Shown here: one piece after another, positions 1 through 5,926 of the stretch
Numbering within the stretch: the first letter of the stretch is position 1
Layout: the number at the start of each line of letters is the position of its first letter
Source: Thermacetogenium sp. UBA5472
GTDB taxonomy: Bacteria; Bacillota; DSM-12270; Thermacetogeniales; Thermacetogeniaceae
Assembly: GCA_002426495.1 (NCBI GenBank)
Contig: DIQC01000097.1
Coordinates: 3,078-11,321 of the forward strand
DNA length: 8,244 nt
Reading direction: 5' to 3'
Position numbers and translations under genes: made by a program
Notes under the pieces: model-generated
The model's database searches: none
Told to the model about the DNA's origin: nothing
What the model saw: only the letters and a program-made list of their open reading frames with translations

Positions 1-839
1 CTTTCATCAAAGACAAAGCGCTCTACATATTCATCAGCAGGGTTGTTGATTATTTCTTCAGGGGTGTCTTGCTGTACAAATTCCCCCTCTCGCATGACAG
101 CCATGCGGCTTCCCAGTCGAGCTGCTTCACTCGGGTCATGGGTTACAAAAACGATCGTCTTTTTTTCTTCGTCCTGTAAACGGATAAGACTGTCCTGCAT
201 TTCCCGCCGAATCAAAGGGTCCAGGCCACTGAAGGGCTCGTCCATCAGCAGTAGATCGCTTTTCTGTACCAAGGCTCGAGCGATACCGACTCTCTGACGC
301 ATCCCTCCTGAGAGTTGGGATGGGTAGTGGTCTTCCCAACCCTCTAGGCCAACACGGCTAATGGCATTTCTGGCTCTTTCTGTTCTCTCCTCAAGGGAAA
401 TTTTGCGCAGTTTGAGCCCAAAAGCTACATTTTCAATAACATTGCGGTGAGGGAGCAGCCCGTAATGCTGAAAAACCATAGCGGTTTCGTGACGGCGAAA
501 TTCAATCAGTTGATTTTCGTCCATCTGCAGCACATCTTGGCCGTTAACCTTGATTTCCCCCTGCGTGGGCTCTATTAAACGGGGTATACAGCGGATTAAG
601 GTGGATTTGCCGCTGCCGGATAGCCCCATGATGACAAATACTTCGCCTCGCCTGACTTTGAAGGAAACGTCCCGTATCGCCAGTACTGCCCCATTTTCTT
701 GTAAGGAATTAATGACTGCAGTATCTTGTGAATCGTAATCAACCTGGCTGCTGCGTTTATTTCCATTGTTATTGTCAAAAACTTTCCATAATCCTTTTAC
801 TTCGAGTAGGGTGTCGGCATTAGAGCTTGTCTCTGTCAT
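1..839 (-). CDS. proV: Glycine betaine/proline-type ABC transporter ATP-binding protein (ProV/OpuAA family), 3' end beyond the window
   Basis: This is the cytoplasmic ATPase of an osmoprotectant importer; it hydrolyses ATP to drive uptake of glycine betaine or a related solute. The 279 visible residues start at ATG 839-837 and run open to the left edge. Walker A is GLSGSGKST (about 72-80), the Q-loop lies in VFQHYGLLPH (122-131), the ABC signature is LSGGMRQRVG (176-185), Walker B is LLLMDEPFSGLDP (196-208) and the switch histidine is in THD (233-235). A spacer of some 30 residues between the first strand and Walker A, together with the MGLSGSGKST context, is typical of ProV/OpuAA rather than of a generic ABC ATPase. 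The CBS domains that usually follow would lie off the window. The start codon follows the stop of the binding-protein gene by one base (TAA-T-ATG), so translational coupling is likely. A permease gene is expected further left. Confidence 0.95.
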   Translation of the reverse strand, partial: MTETSSNADTLLEVKGLWKVFDNNNGNKRSSQVDYDSQDTAVINSLQENGAVLAIRDVSFKVRRGEVFVIMGLSGSGKSTLIRCIPRLIEPTQGEIKVNGQDVLQMDENQLIEFRRHETAMVFQHYGLLPHRNVIENVAFGLKLRKISLEERTERARNAISRVGLEGWEDHYPSQLSGGMRQRVGIARALVQKSDLLLMDEPFSGLDPLIRREMQDSLIRLQDEEKKTIVFVTHDPSEAARLGSRMAVMREGEFVQQDTPEEIINNPADEYVERFVFDE

Positions 840-840
840 A

Positions 841-1914
841 TTAGTTCATCTCTTCCAGTGCTTGTTCTACCTTTTGGGCCACATCTTCTGGAACCCAGGC
901 TTTCCATGTGTCCGGATATTCCTTTAAGAAATAGATAGCAGCATCCTCATCTTTGGCGTTATTTTCTTCCATATAGCAGAGAAAATCGTTATTTTGCTCC
1001 AGAGTTGTCTCATAGTTGGAGACTAATTCGAATGCCTCAGGTGCCTTGTCTTTCAGATCCTTATATACTCCTTTTAATACTTTGGCAGGTGGGTATTCAC
1101 AGCCGCGATTATTTGCATCATTATAGATTTCTTCGACATAGGCGGGCTCTTCCAGCATTGTCATGTCTAGCTGTCCCATTATCCAGGTGGGCTCCCAATA
1201 ATAACCGACCCAGGCTTCGCCTTTATTATAGGCAGTTACCATAGATGTAGCCAAAGCTGTATCTGATCCGGTACTGAAGATGTTAAAAGTTTCATCAAGG
1301 CCGTAGCTTTTTATTTTGGCTTCATTTATATCGGTAACTGCCCAACCCGGAGGGCTGTTGTGGAAACGGCCCTTTGTGGGGACTTCCGGGTCTTTAAACA
1401 GTTCCCAGTAGCGTGTCAGATCAGATACTGACTTCAGATCCGGAGCCATTGGTTCGATATCGCGGTCAGAGTCACCTTCGATCATATAAGTAGGTACATA
1501 CCAGCCCTGGGGGGCATCTGGGAAATTGGAACCGAGCTCTATCACAGAACCGCCTTCTAAGGCTTCTTCCCAGGGTTCCTGATAATTATCTACCCACAGT
1601 TCCATAGTGATATCGATATCACCCATGGTCATGCCCTGGAGCAGGGGGAGGGTTTCCCCAAAGGTATATTGTGGTTCAGGATAGCCGTAACCATGTTCGA
1701 GAATAAAGCCTACGATACGGTTATGCACATTGACACTGTCCCAAGTAACATCAGCCAGAACAAGCTGATCCTTTTGTTCTGTTGAAGTGCCATTTTCTGA
1801 AGTGACATCTTCGCTTCCGCCGCAGCCGGCGATTGTTAACCCAAAAATGAGCAGTACAAGAACCAGAAGCGGTTTGATTACAGGTTTACGAAATAAATTT
1901 TTGTGGATAAGCAA
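841..1914 (-). CDS. proX: Glycine betaine-type ABC transporter substrate-binding lipoprotein (OpuAC/ProX superfamily)
   Basis: This is the extracytoplasmic solute receptor of the osmoprotectant importer, anchored to the membrane by lipid. From the TTG at 1914-1912 it is 357 residues long: a short basic N-terminus, a hydrophobic stretch, then the lipobox IAGC with lipidated Cys31, and a Ser/Thr/Glu-rich linker. The mature domain carries aromatic clusters suited to a quaternary-ammonium cage: ADVTWDS (W58), ITMELWVDNY (W107), GWYVPTY (W138, Y139) and GYYWEPTW (W240, W244). The mature protein is markedly acidic. The longest reading frame starts at TTG 1932, but that codon abuts GGGAGG, which is itself the ribosome binding site; TTG 1914 (or CTG 1917) is correctly spaced from it. 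The gene is first in its operon, directly upstream of the ATPase, and follows a c-di-AMP riboswitch leader. The exact ligand (glycine betaine, proline betaine, choline) cannot be read from the sequence. Confidence 0.94.
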   Translation of the reverse strand: MLIHKNLFRKPVIKPLLVLVLLIFGLTIAGCGGSEDVTSENGTSTEQKDQLVLADVTWDSVNVHNRIVGFILEHGYGYPEPQYTFGETLPLLQGMTMGDIDITMELWVDNYQEPWEEALEGGSVIELGSNFPDAPQGWYVPTYMIEGDSDRDIEPMAPDLKSVSDLTRYWELFKDPEVPTKGRFHNSPPGWAVTDINEAKIKSYGLDETFNIFSTGSDTALATSMVTAYNKGEAWVGYYWEPTWIMGQLDMTMLEEPAYVEEIYNDANNRGCEYPPAKVLKGVYKDLKDKAPEAFELVSNYETTLEQNNDFLCYMEENNAKDEDAAIYFLKEYPDTWKAWVPEDVAQKVEQALEEMN

Positions 1915-1924
1915 CAGATAAAAA

Positions 1925-1930
1925 CCTCCC
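1925..1930 (-). promoter_or_regulatory. Strong ribosome binding site of the betaine-binding protein gene
   Basis: On the minus strand GGGAGG lies 7 bases before CTG 1917 and 10 before TTG 1914. It decides the start, because the more upstream in-frame TTG (1932) overlaps the site and would have no ribosome binding site of its own. Confidence 0.75.
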
Positions 1931-1932
1931 AA

Positions 1933-2328
1933 TTTGCCTCAAGCTCTTAGTAAGTCAGGGGGAAGGGGAGAGTGATAGATAACGGATAGATAGAGAAGTG
2001 AATAGAGAAATTGTGAAGATAGAAAAAGATAATAGTAATAGGAACGATTAGATGAACAAAAAAGATAAAGTTATCTGAAAGAAATGCTGAATACTAGTAG
2101 AAATGAATTATTAGAGCTTCTATAACTCTTTGAATGGACTCTTTAAATGGCACTATGTGAAGGTGGTAGTTATAAAGTTGATACTGCAATGATATTTAAG
2201 CTCACTGCCATCAAAGGGCTTCTAAATAGTGGTGCAATAAATGGTGCATTGCAAAGGTTTATGACTTGGCGACAGCCAAGAAACGTGGTTTTAAGTAGTG
2301 GAATAGTTAATAATATGGTACTAATCCC
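1933..2328 (-). promoter_or_regulatory. Long untranslated leader between the riboswitch aptamer and the transporter genes, with a pyrimidine-rich tract
   Basis: This stretch of about 400 bases without a gene is transcribed leftward after the aptamer. It holds two short hairpins (stems 2265-2270/2275-2280 and 2233-2238/2248-2253), neither followed by a T-run. Nearer the gene is a strongly asymmetric tract: over 1951-2080 the plus strand has about 37 G and only 5 C, so the leader RNA there is C/U-rich and almost free of G. A weak AT-only hairpin followed by six T (around 2058-2075) is the only thing resembling an intrinsic terminator. CUCCCC sequences at about 1963-1976 could pair with the GGGAGG ribosome binding site. 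How the aptamer signal is passed to the genes is therefore unclear: Rho-dependent termination, masking of the ribosome binding site, or a weak terminator are all possible. Confidence 0.55.
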
Positions 2329-2534
2329 ATTCTCGCCTGCGAGGTTAGCTGACGGGCTCGGATAATGGTCAACCCTATTCCATGCTTATTTTAGCCTGTT
2401 TTTACTCATATCTGTTGCAGTGATTGCGAGAACTTATAAATATCTGCTCTATTAATAACCGTTTATCGTGTTTCACATGGAAATTCGCCCCAAAAAATGG
2501 TTTCCCCGCGCCTTATCTAAGTCTTCGGCTGAAT
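2329..2534 (-). ncRNA. c-di-AMP riboswitch (ydaO/yuaA type) with an enlarged arm
   Basis: Read on the minus strand, the conserved blocks of the ydaO family appear in order: GCCGAA (2529-2524), GGGGAAACC (2507-2499), GGGGCGAAT (2491-2483), TAGGG (2377-2373) and GAGCCCGTCAGCTAACCTC (2359-2341), then GCAGGCGA. The ends close through ATTC/GAAT plus GCC/GGC (2534-2527 with 2337-2329). TTTCCATG (2483-2476) pairs with CATGGAA (2384-2378), leaving a 91-nt insert in that arm, larger than usual. In this family c-di-AMP binding generally reduces expression of downstream genes, which are often transporters of potassium or compatible solutes. The betaine transporter downstream fits exactly. The assignment rests on remembered family sequences, not on a covariance search. 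Confidence 0.87.
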
Positions 2535-2544
2535 TATATTGCCT

Positions 2545-2573
2545 ATTATAACGTATTTTCACAATAATTACAA
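2545..2573 (-). promoter_or_regulatory. Sigma-A-type promoter of the riboswitch-transporter transcript
   Basis: On the minus strand, -35 TTGTAA (2573-2568) and a perfect -10 TATAAT (2550-2545) are separated by exactly 17 bases. Transcription would begin near 2538, a few bases before the 5' strand of the aptamer closing helix at 2534, as expected for a riboswitch leader. Confidence 0.72.
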
Positions 2574-2579
2574 TAACGT

Positions 2580-2714
2580 TGCCTGGCACCATCTGCCACC
2601 AGTGCCAGTTATCTTGCGAATATGGCAGGAAAATGTTTTAATTATTATTAAACAACTGGTTAGTCAGTTGGGGCGAATAGTATGGAAAAGAATGAATAAT
2701 CAAGTGCCTGGCAC
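2580..2714. repeat. Two copies of a TGCCTGGCAC palindromic repeat in an AT-rich spacer
   Basis: TGCCTGGCAC occurs at 2580-2589 and 2705-2714. The first is part of a hairpin, CTGGCAC (2583-2589) with GTGCCAG (2602-2608). The second forms GTGCC-T-GGCAC (2704-2714). Between and around them the sequence is AT-rich with no convincing gene. Such small palindromes resemble REP-like elements. The rest of the 2574-2819 spacer shows nothing recognisable apart from a GGCGTCA direct repeat (near 2757 and 2794). No clear promoter for the rightward gene was identified. Confidence 0.5.
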
Positions 2715-2819
2715 TATTTATGTACTAATATTTATAAAAAGACACATAATATTTCTGGCGTCAGGGAATGCGGCAAAAAATAACAAATAGCGGCGTCAAT
2801 TGCCACTGTGTTATTAGAA

Positions 2820-2826
2820 GGGGGAG
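2820..2826 (+). promoter_or_regulatory. Strong ribosome binding site pointing to an ATT start
   Basis: GGGGGAG is followed after 6 bases by ATT at 2833. The only conventional start codons in frame are TTG 2989 and CTG 2845. CTG 2845 is 18 bases away and TTG 2989 is 162 bases away, so neither can use this site well. Confidence 0.6.
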
Positions 2827-2832
2827 ATACGA

Positions 2833-3972
2833 ATTTTAAAACAACTGCTCCAGGGAAAAATTGTCATCGGCGATGACAGGGTTAATGAATATATTGAACA
2901 GCACTACAGTGAATTATTTGAGCAAAGTCAACGGTTAAAAGATGCGCAGATCTATTTTACAGATGACGGCCTAGGTTTTTGTGTTACATTGAAAAGACTA
3001 TATAAGATGTTACCAGATATTATAGTTGAAGCGACCCTTGTCCTTGAGTCATTTGACTTCAAGCCAGGCACGCACACTTTTACATTCAGGCTGCCCGGGC
3101 GGCTGGAGTATAGGTTCCCGGAACTGTCAAATAAGGTTTATGTAGGCTTCCTTGGTTACATTTGTGAGAATATTGTGACTTCTAAAAGGATCCTCGATTT
3201 TATAGGCCAAACATTGAATGGAATCGAATATTTGGTTTGGGATGAAGAAAGTATTACTTTTGATCTGGATAAACACCCGGAAGCCAAAAAATCGTTCGAC
3301 AAAAGAGTGCCTCTGATTGGTACAAAATATATTGATTTTATAGGGATCAAGGAGATTATTATCAGAAATAGTGAGGTAGAACTCAGGCTGAAGGTATATA
3401 CAGATGACTTCAAGTTTCAGAATGTTTTTGTACAGGCTGCTGAGAAAGTACGTCAAGAAATGAATGCTGCCTCAACTATCCCATCTGATAAAAAACAAAT
3501 CTTTGAGCGCCTGATGGAGAGAGTGAAACAGTATCCTGATACACTCCAAGCTCATATAGAAGGGGAGCTTCCAAAGCTAAAAGAGACCACTGGCAAAATC
3601 GGGGGGAAGCTCTGGGAAGGGATCGACTTTCTATGGGATGCCATGAGGGATCCGGATGTGCCTCAAGAGGCGAAGTTTACAGCTATTGCTGCCTTGCTTT
3701 ACTTTGTCAGCCCTATTGACCTTATTTCCGACATTTTACCTGGGGGTTATGTTGATGATGGTGTGGTTCTTTCGTTAGCCGTGAAGGCGGTAAAAGAGAT
3801 CCTTGTTCGCCATAAGTACAGCATAAGTGCAGGCGATGGATGTGACGTAGGAACGAGCGCAGAAGAGGCGGCCACAGCTTTGGCATCGGGTGCAGGTGAT
3901 GTATGTGGCTCAGGAACAGGCAAAACTGGTCCCAAAACAGCCCTTTTGTCACATGAAACAGGGGATGCGTGA
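2833..3972 (+). CDS. DUF1232 (YkvA-like) domain protein with a long uncharacterised N-terminal region
   Basis: The frame is open from 2818 after a TAG at 2815. A ribosome binding site of GGGGGAG sits 6 bases before ATT 2833, giving a 379-residue protein; starting at TTG 2989 would give 327 and would drop the stretch LKQLLQGKIVIGDDRVNEY, which reads like real protein. Residues about 1-200 match nothing I recognise: a mixed alpha/beta stretch with many beta-like segments, then charged helices around 205-255. Residues about 265-327 are a DUF1232 domain with the hallmark SPIDLISDILPGGYVDD and hydrophobic flanks, a family of unknown function thought to be membrane-associated. The last 47 residues or so are a Gly/Ala/Ser/Thr-rich low-complexity tail with two cysteines. 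The gene stands alone, in the same direction as the methylase, 180 bases upstream of it. No function is claimed. Confidence 0.75.
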   Translation: MLKQLLQGKIVIGDDRVNEYIEQHYSELFEQSQRLKDAQIYFTDDGLGFCVTLKRLYKMLPDIIVEATLVLESFDFKPGTHTFTFRLPGRLEYRFPELSNKVYVGFLGYICENIVTSKRILDFIGQTLNGIEYLVWDEESITFDLDKHPEAKKSFDKRVPLIGTKYIDFIGIKEIIIRNSEVELRLKVYTDDFKFQNVFVQAAEKVRQEMNAASTIPSDKKQIFERLMERVKQYPDTLQAHIEGELPKLKETTGKIGGKLWEGIDFLWDAMRDPDVPQEAKFTAIAALLYFVSPIDLISDILPGGYVDDGVVLSLAVKAVKEILVRHKYSISAGDGCDVGTSAEEAATALASGAGDVCGSGTGKTGPKTALLSHETGDA

Positions 3973-4051
3973 CAGCACCAGTGCAGCATTAGCAATCACC
4001 TGTTTTCATCGGGTAGGAATTCCTGGCGGTATTGTCGAATGATTTTAATTA

Positions 4052-4069
4052 ACAGAACTCAGGTTCTGT
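4052..4069. other. Hairpin in the spacer before the methylase gene
   Basis: ACAGAAC (4052-4058) pairs with GTTCTGT (4063-4069) around a TCAG tetraloop. Only a weak T-rich sequence follows, so it is at best a poor terminator for the DUF1232 gene. It could instead be an operator. The rest of the 3973-4106 spacer shows no gene. Confidence 0.45.
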
Positions 4070-4106
4070 GATTTGTTATGGTCGGTATGTTGAGGTCGTT
4101 ACATTT

Positions 4107-4146
4107 TAATGAAGGCAAATGAAGGCTAATCAAGTCTAATGAGAGG
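4107..4146 (+). repeat. Four tandem 10-bp repeats ending in the methylase ribosome binding site
   Basis: The 40 bases divide exactly into four 10-mers: taatgaaggc, aaatgaaggc, taatcaagtc and taatgagagg. The last copy supplies the purine-rich GAGAGG (4141-4146), 6 bases before the GTG start at 4153. The one-helical-turn period and the position suggest an iterated protein-binding site or a site of repeat-number variation. Confidence 0.7.
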
Positions 4147-4152
4147 TACAAT

Positions 4153-4986
4153 GTGTCAAAAAACAAGCTAGTTGCGCCTGTAGTAAAATGGGTGGGCGGG
4201 AAGCGTCAAATAATTGACGAGATAATGAAATATGTTCCTACAAACTTTTCCACATATTATGAACCTTTTCTTGGTGGGGGAGCTGTTTTATTTGAGCTGC
4301 AGCCGAAGAAGGCTGTTGTAAATGACATCAATGCAGAATTAATGAATATTTACGTGGTTATTAAGAAAAATGTCGAAGAATTAATCGATGACCTCAAACA
4401 GTATAAGAATGAGAAAGAATATTTTTACAGGATAAGGGAACGGGACAGGGACAAGGAGCAGTACAATAAGTTAACCCCGGTGCAGAGGGCATCCAGGATT
4501 ATTTATCTCAATAAAACATGCTACAATGGCCTGTTCAGGGTCAACAAAAATGGCGAATTCAACGCCCCCTTTGGCAATTATAAAAATCCGAATATTGTGA
4601 ATGAAACCACTTTGCGGGCTGTAAGCGCTTATTTCAATAAGGCAAAAATTAGATTCGTCTGCCAAGATTTCCAAGAGGCTTTAAAAAACGCGAGAAAAGG
4701 CGCTTTTGTCTATCTTGATCCACCATATGATCCGGTTTCGGAAACATCAAGTTTTACAGGCTATTACAAGGGTGGATTTGACCGGGACGAGCAAATCAGT
4801 CTAAAACAGGTTTGCGACAAGCTGGATAAAGGAGGAATAAGATTCCTCTTATCGAATTCGGCTACAGATTTTATTTTGGATCTGTATCAGGATTATAGAA
4901 TTGAAGTGATCCAGGCCAAACGGGCCATTAACTCTAAGGGTGATCGCAGAGGGGATGTTGACGAGGTACTGGTGATGAATTTTTAA
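4153..4986 (+). CDS. dam: DNA adenine-N6 methyltransferase, Dam/DpnM (D12 class)
   Basis: This enzyme transfers a methyl group from S-adenosylmethionine to adenine N6 in duplex DNA. The protein is 277 residues, the usual size for Dam/DpnM. The early motif WVGGKRQ (13-19) and EPFLGGGAV (37-45) form the AdoMet pocket. LNKTCYNGLFRVN (119-131) matches the conserved Dam/DpnM region. DPPY (189-192) is the catalytic motif of N6-adenine methylases. The C-terminal RAINS...RRGDVDEVLVMNF resembles DpnM. Similarity to DpnM makes GATC the best guess for the target, but this is inference. Translation starts at GTG 4153 with GAGAGG 6 bases upstream; the overlapping ATG 4151 hits a stop within seven codons. 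No cognate restriction endonuclease is recognisable. Downstream, 54 bases away and in the same direction, is a SprT-like metalloprotease gene. The gene could be an orphan regulatory methylase, part of a defence module, or a phage or integrative-element remnant. Confidence 0.95.
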   Translation: MSKNKLVAPVVKWVGGKRQIIDEIMKYVPTNFSTYYEPFLGGGAVLFELQPKKAVVNDINAELMNIYVVIKKNVEELIDDLKQYKNEKEYFYRIRERDRDKEQYNKLTPVQRASRIIYLNKTCYNGLFRVNKNGEFNAPFGNYKNPNIVNETTLRAVSAYFNKAKIRFVCQDFQEALKNARKGAFVYLDPPYDPVSETSSFTGYYKGGFDRDEQISLKQVCDKLDKGGIRFLLSNSATDFILDLYQDYRIEVIQAKRAINSKGDRRGDVDEVLVMNF

Positions 4987-4987
4987 G

Positions 4988-5017
4988 TGTGACAGGGTGA
5001 CACCTATCGTTGTCACA
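4988..5017. repeat. Hairpin between methylase and protease genes
   Basis: TGTGACA (4988-4994) pairs with TGTCACA (5011-5017). The 16-base loop contains a second small palindrome, GGTGACACC (4996-5004). It begins one base after the methylase stop and lacks a T-run, so it looks like a REP-type element rather than an intrinsic terminator. It may still stabilise the upstream mRNA end or lower expression of the next gene. Confidence 0.6.
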
Positions 5018-5040
5018 ATTATTAGAAAGTCGAGACAATA

Positions 5041-5790
5041 ATGATTGATCTGATCAAGCGAAAACACAATACCGAAGATATTGTCAAAAGAAGAAAAAAG
5101 ATAGCCAAACACATAATGAAAGATTCGCAAGATATTAAAAGCGGGACGATTTCGTCAATATCAACTCTCGATCTTGAGCTATTGTTTGATTTATATGACA
5201 GCTTTTTTCTCGGGGATTGGTTCAACAGAAATTATAAAGGTAAGCTCAACTTCTCACTTTCGCGGCGGATGACAAGGAGCGCCGGTTCTACACTCTGTTC
5301 CAAAAACATAGCTGAATCAGCTCCGCAAGAGCTGGTGCTGGAAATTAGAATTGGCGTGGACTTCTTGTTCAATTACGGCCTGATTGAAAGAGTAAAGACG
5401 GTTTGCGGTGTCGATACAAACAACAGCCTGCAAGCGCTACAGCTTGTTTTTGAACACGAACTCTGCCATGTAATCGAGTACATCTGTTTCGAGAAGTCAA
5501 ATTGCAAGGGTAACAGATTTAAGACGATAGCCAGCAATCTCTTCGGCCACACAGCTAGCCACCATAACTTACCGACATATAAGCAGATAGCAAAGCAGAA
5601 ATTTGTCCTAAACATAGGGGATTCCGTTTCGTTTACATTCAAGGAGGAAAGGATGAACGGTATTCTCAATAATATCAATAAAAGGGCAACTGTACTCGTC
5701 CCTGATAAGACCGGCCCTTATAAAGACAAACTGGGTAACAGGTACACAAAATATTATGTGCCCCTGGAATTGTTAGAGCGAATCAAGTGA
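5041..5790 (+). CDS. SprT-like zinc metalloprotease with C-terminal small beta (SH3/KOW-like) domain
   Basis: The protein has 249 residues, no signal peptide and no membrane segment, so it is cytoplasmic. Residues 1-40 are basic and helical. Residues 47-110 (LFDLYDSFFLGDWFN ... LEIRIGVDFLF) follow the fold of the SprT family. HELCH (139-143) is the zinc-binding HExxH with catalytic Glu140. FGHTASHH (168-175) offers further histidines. The position where E. coli SprT has its third zinc ligand (PHGKEW) reads CKGNRF here, so the third ligand may be Cys155, His170 or His174. Residues about 190-220 (GDSVSF ... INKRATVLVPD) look like a small SH3/KOW-type beta barrel, possibly nucleic-acid binding. 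Known relatives such as eukaryotic Spartan cut proteins crosslinked to DNA, but the substrate of this protein is unknown. ATG 5041 has only a weak ribosome binding site; a stop at 5023 limits any extension. It probably shares a transcript with the methylase. Confidence 0.82.
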   Translation: MIDLIKRKHNTEDIVKRRKKIAKHIMKDSQDIKSGTISSISTLDLELLFDLYDSFFLGDWFNRNYKGKLNFSLSRRMTRSAGSTLCSKNIAESAPQELVLEIRIGVDFLFNYGLIERVKTVCGVDTNNSLQALQLVFEHELCHVIEYICFEKSNCKGNRFKTIASNLFGHTASHHNLPTYKQIAKQKFVLNIGDSVSFTFKEERMNGILNNINKRATVLVPDKTGPYKDKLGNRYTKYYVPLELLERIK

Positions 5791-5791
5791 C

Positions 5792-5840
5792 GTGGCAAGA
5801 GGACGTTTCCCTTGCCACATGATTAAAGCCCAGACGGAGG
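5792..5840 (+). repeat. REP-like hairpin element, copy A
   Basis: GTGGCAAG (5792-5799) pairs with CTTGCCAC (5811-5818), and the stem extends inward around CGT. After 11 bases comes CCAGACGGAGG (5830-5840). The same hairpin and the same downstream box recur at 7953-8004 in the same orientation. It starts one base after the protease stop codon and has no T-run. Confidence 0.8.
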
Positions 5841-5871
5841 GACTGTTCCCGTTTTTGGCGTGGTCAGTGGG

Positions 5872-5919
5872 GACAAAAGGGGACGTTCCTATGTCATTGA
5901 TGTAGCGTCCCCATTTGTC
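5872..5919. repeat. Long imperfect hairpin between two convergent genes
   Basis: GACAAA-A-GGGGACG (5872-5885) pairs with CGTCCCC-A-TTTGTC (5906-5919): 13 base pairs with one A/A mismatch and a 20-base loop. GGGGACGTTCC-type motifs of this kind are common dispersed repeats in Firmicutes. The hairpin lies 8 bases past the stop of the leftward reductase gene and 81 bases past the stop of the rightward protease gene. It could end or protect both transcripts, although there is no classical U-tract. Confidence 0.65.
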
Positions 5920-5926
5920 TACGTAA

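Noticed and set aside
2265..2280. CTTGGC-GACA-GCCAAG hairpin as the riboswitch terminator
   Set aside because: No T-run follows on the minus strand, so it is recorded only as a leader hairpin.
2147..2365. 72-codon plus-strand reading frame
   Set aside because: It lies antisense to the riboswitch aptamer and leader, has no ribosome binding site and no recognisable protein character.
2539..2790. 83-codon plus-strand reading frame
   Set aside because: It covers the minus-strand promoter and palindromic repeats, its composition follows AT-rich noncoding DNA, and it has no ribosome binding site.
4107..4146. 10-bp repeats as a CRISPR array
   Set aside because: The repeats are contiguous, far too short and have no spacers.
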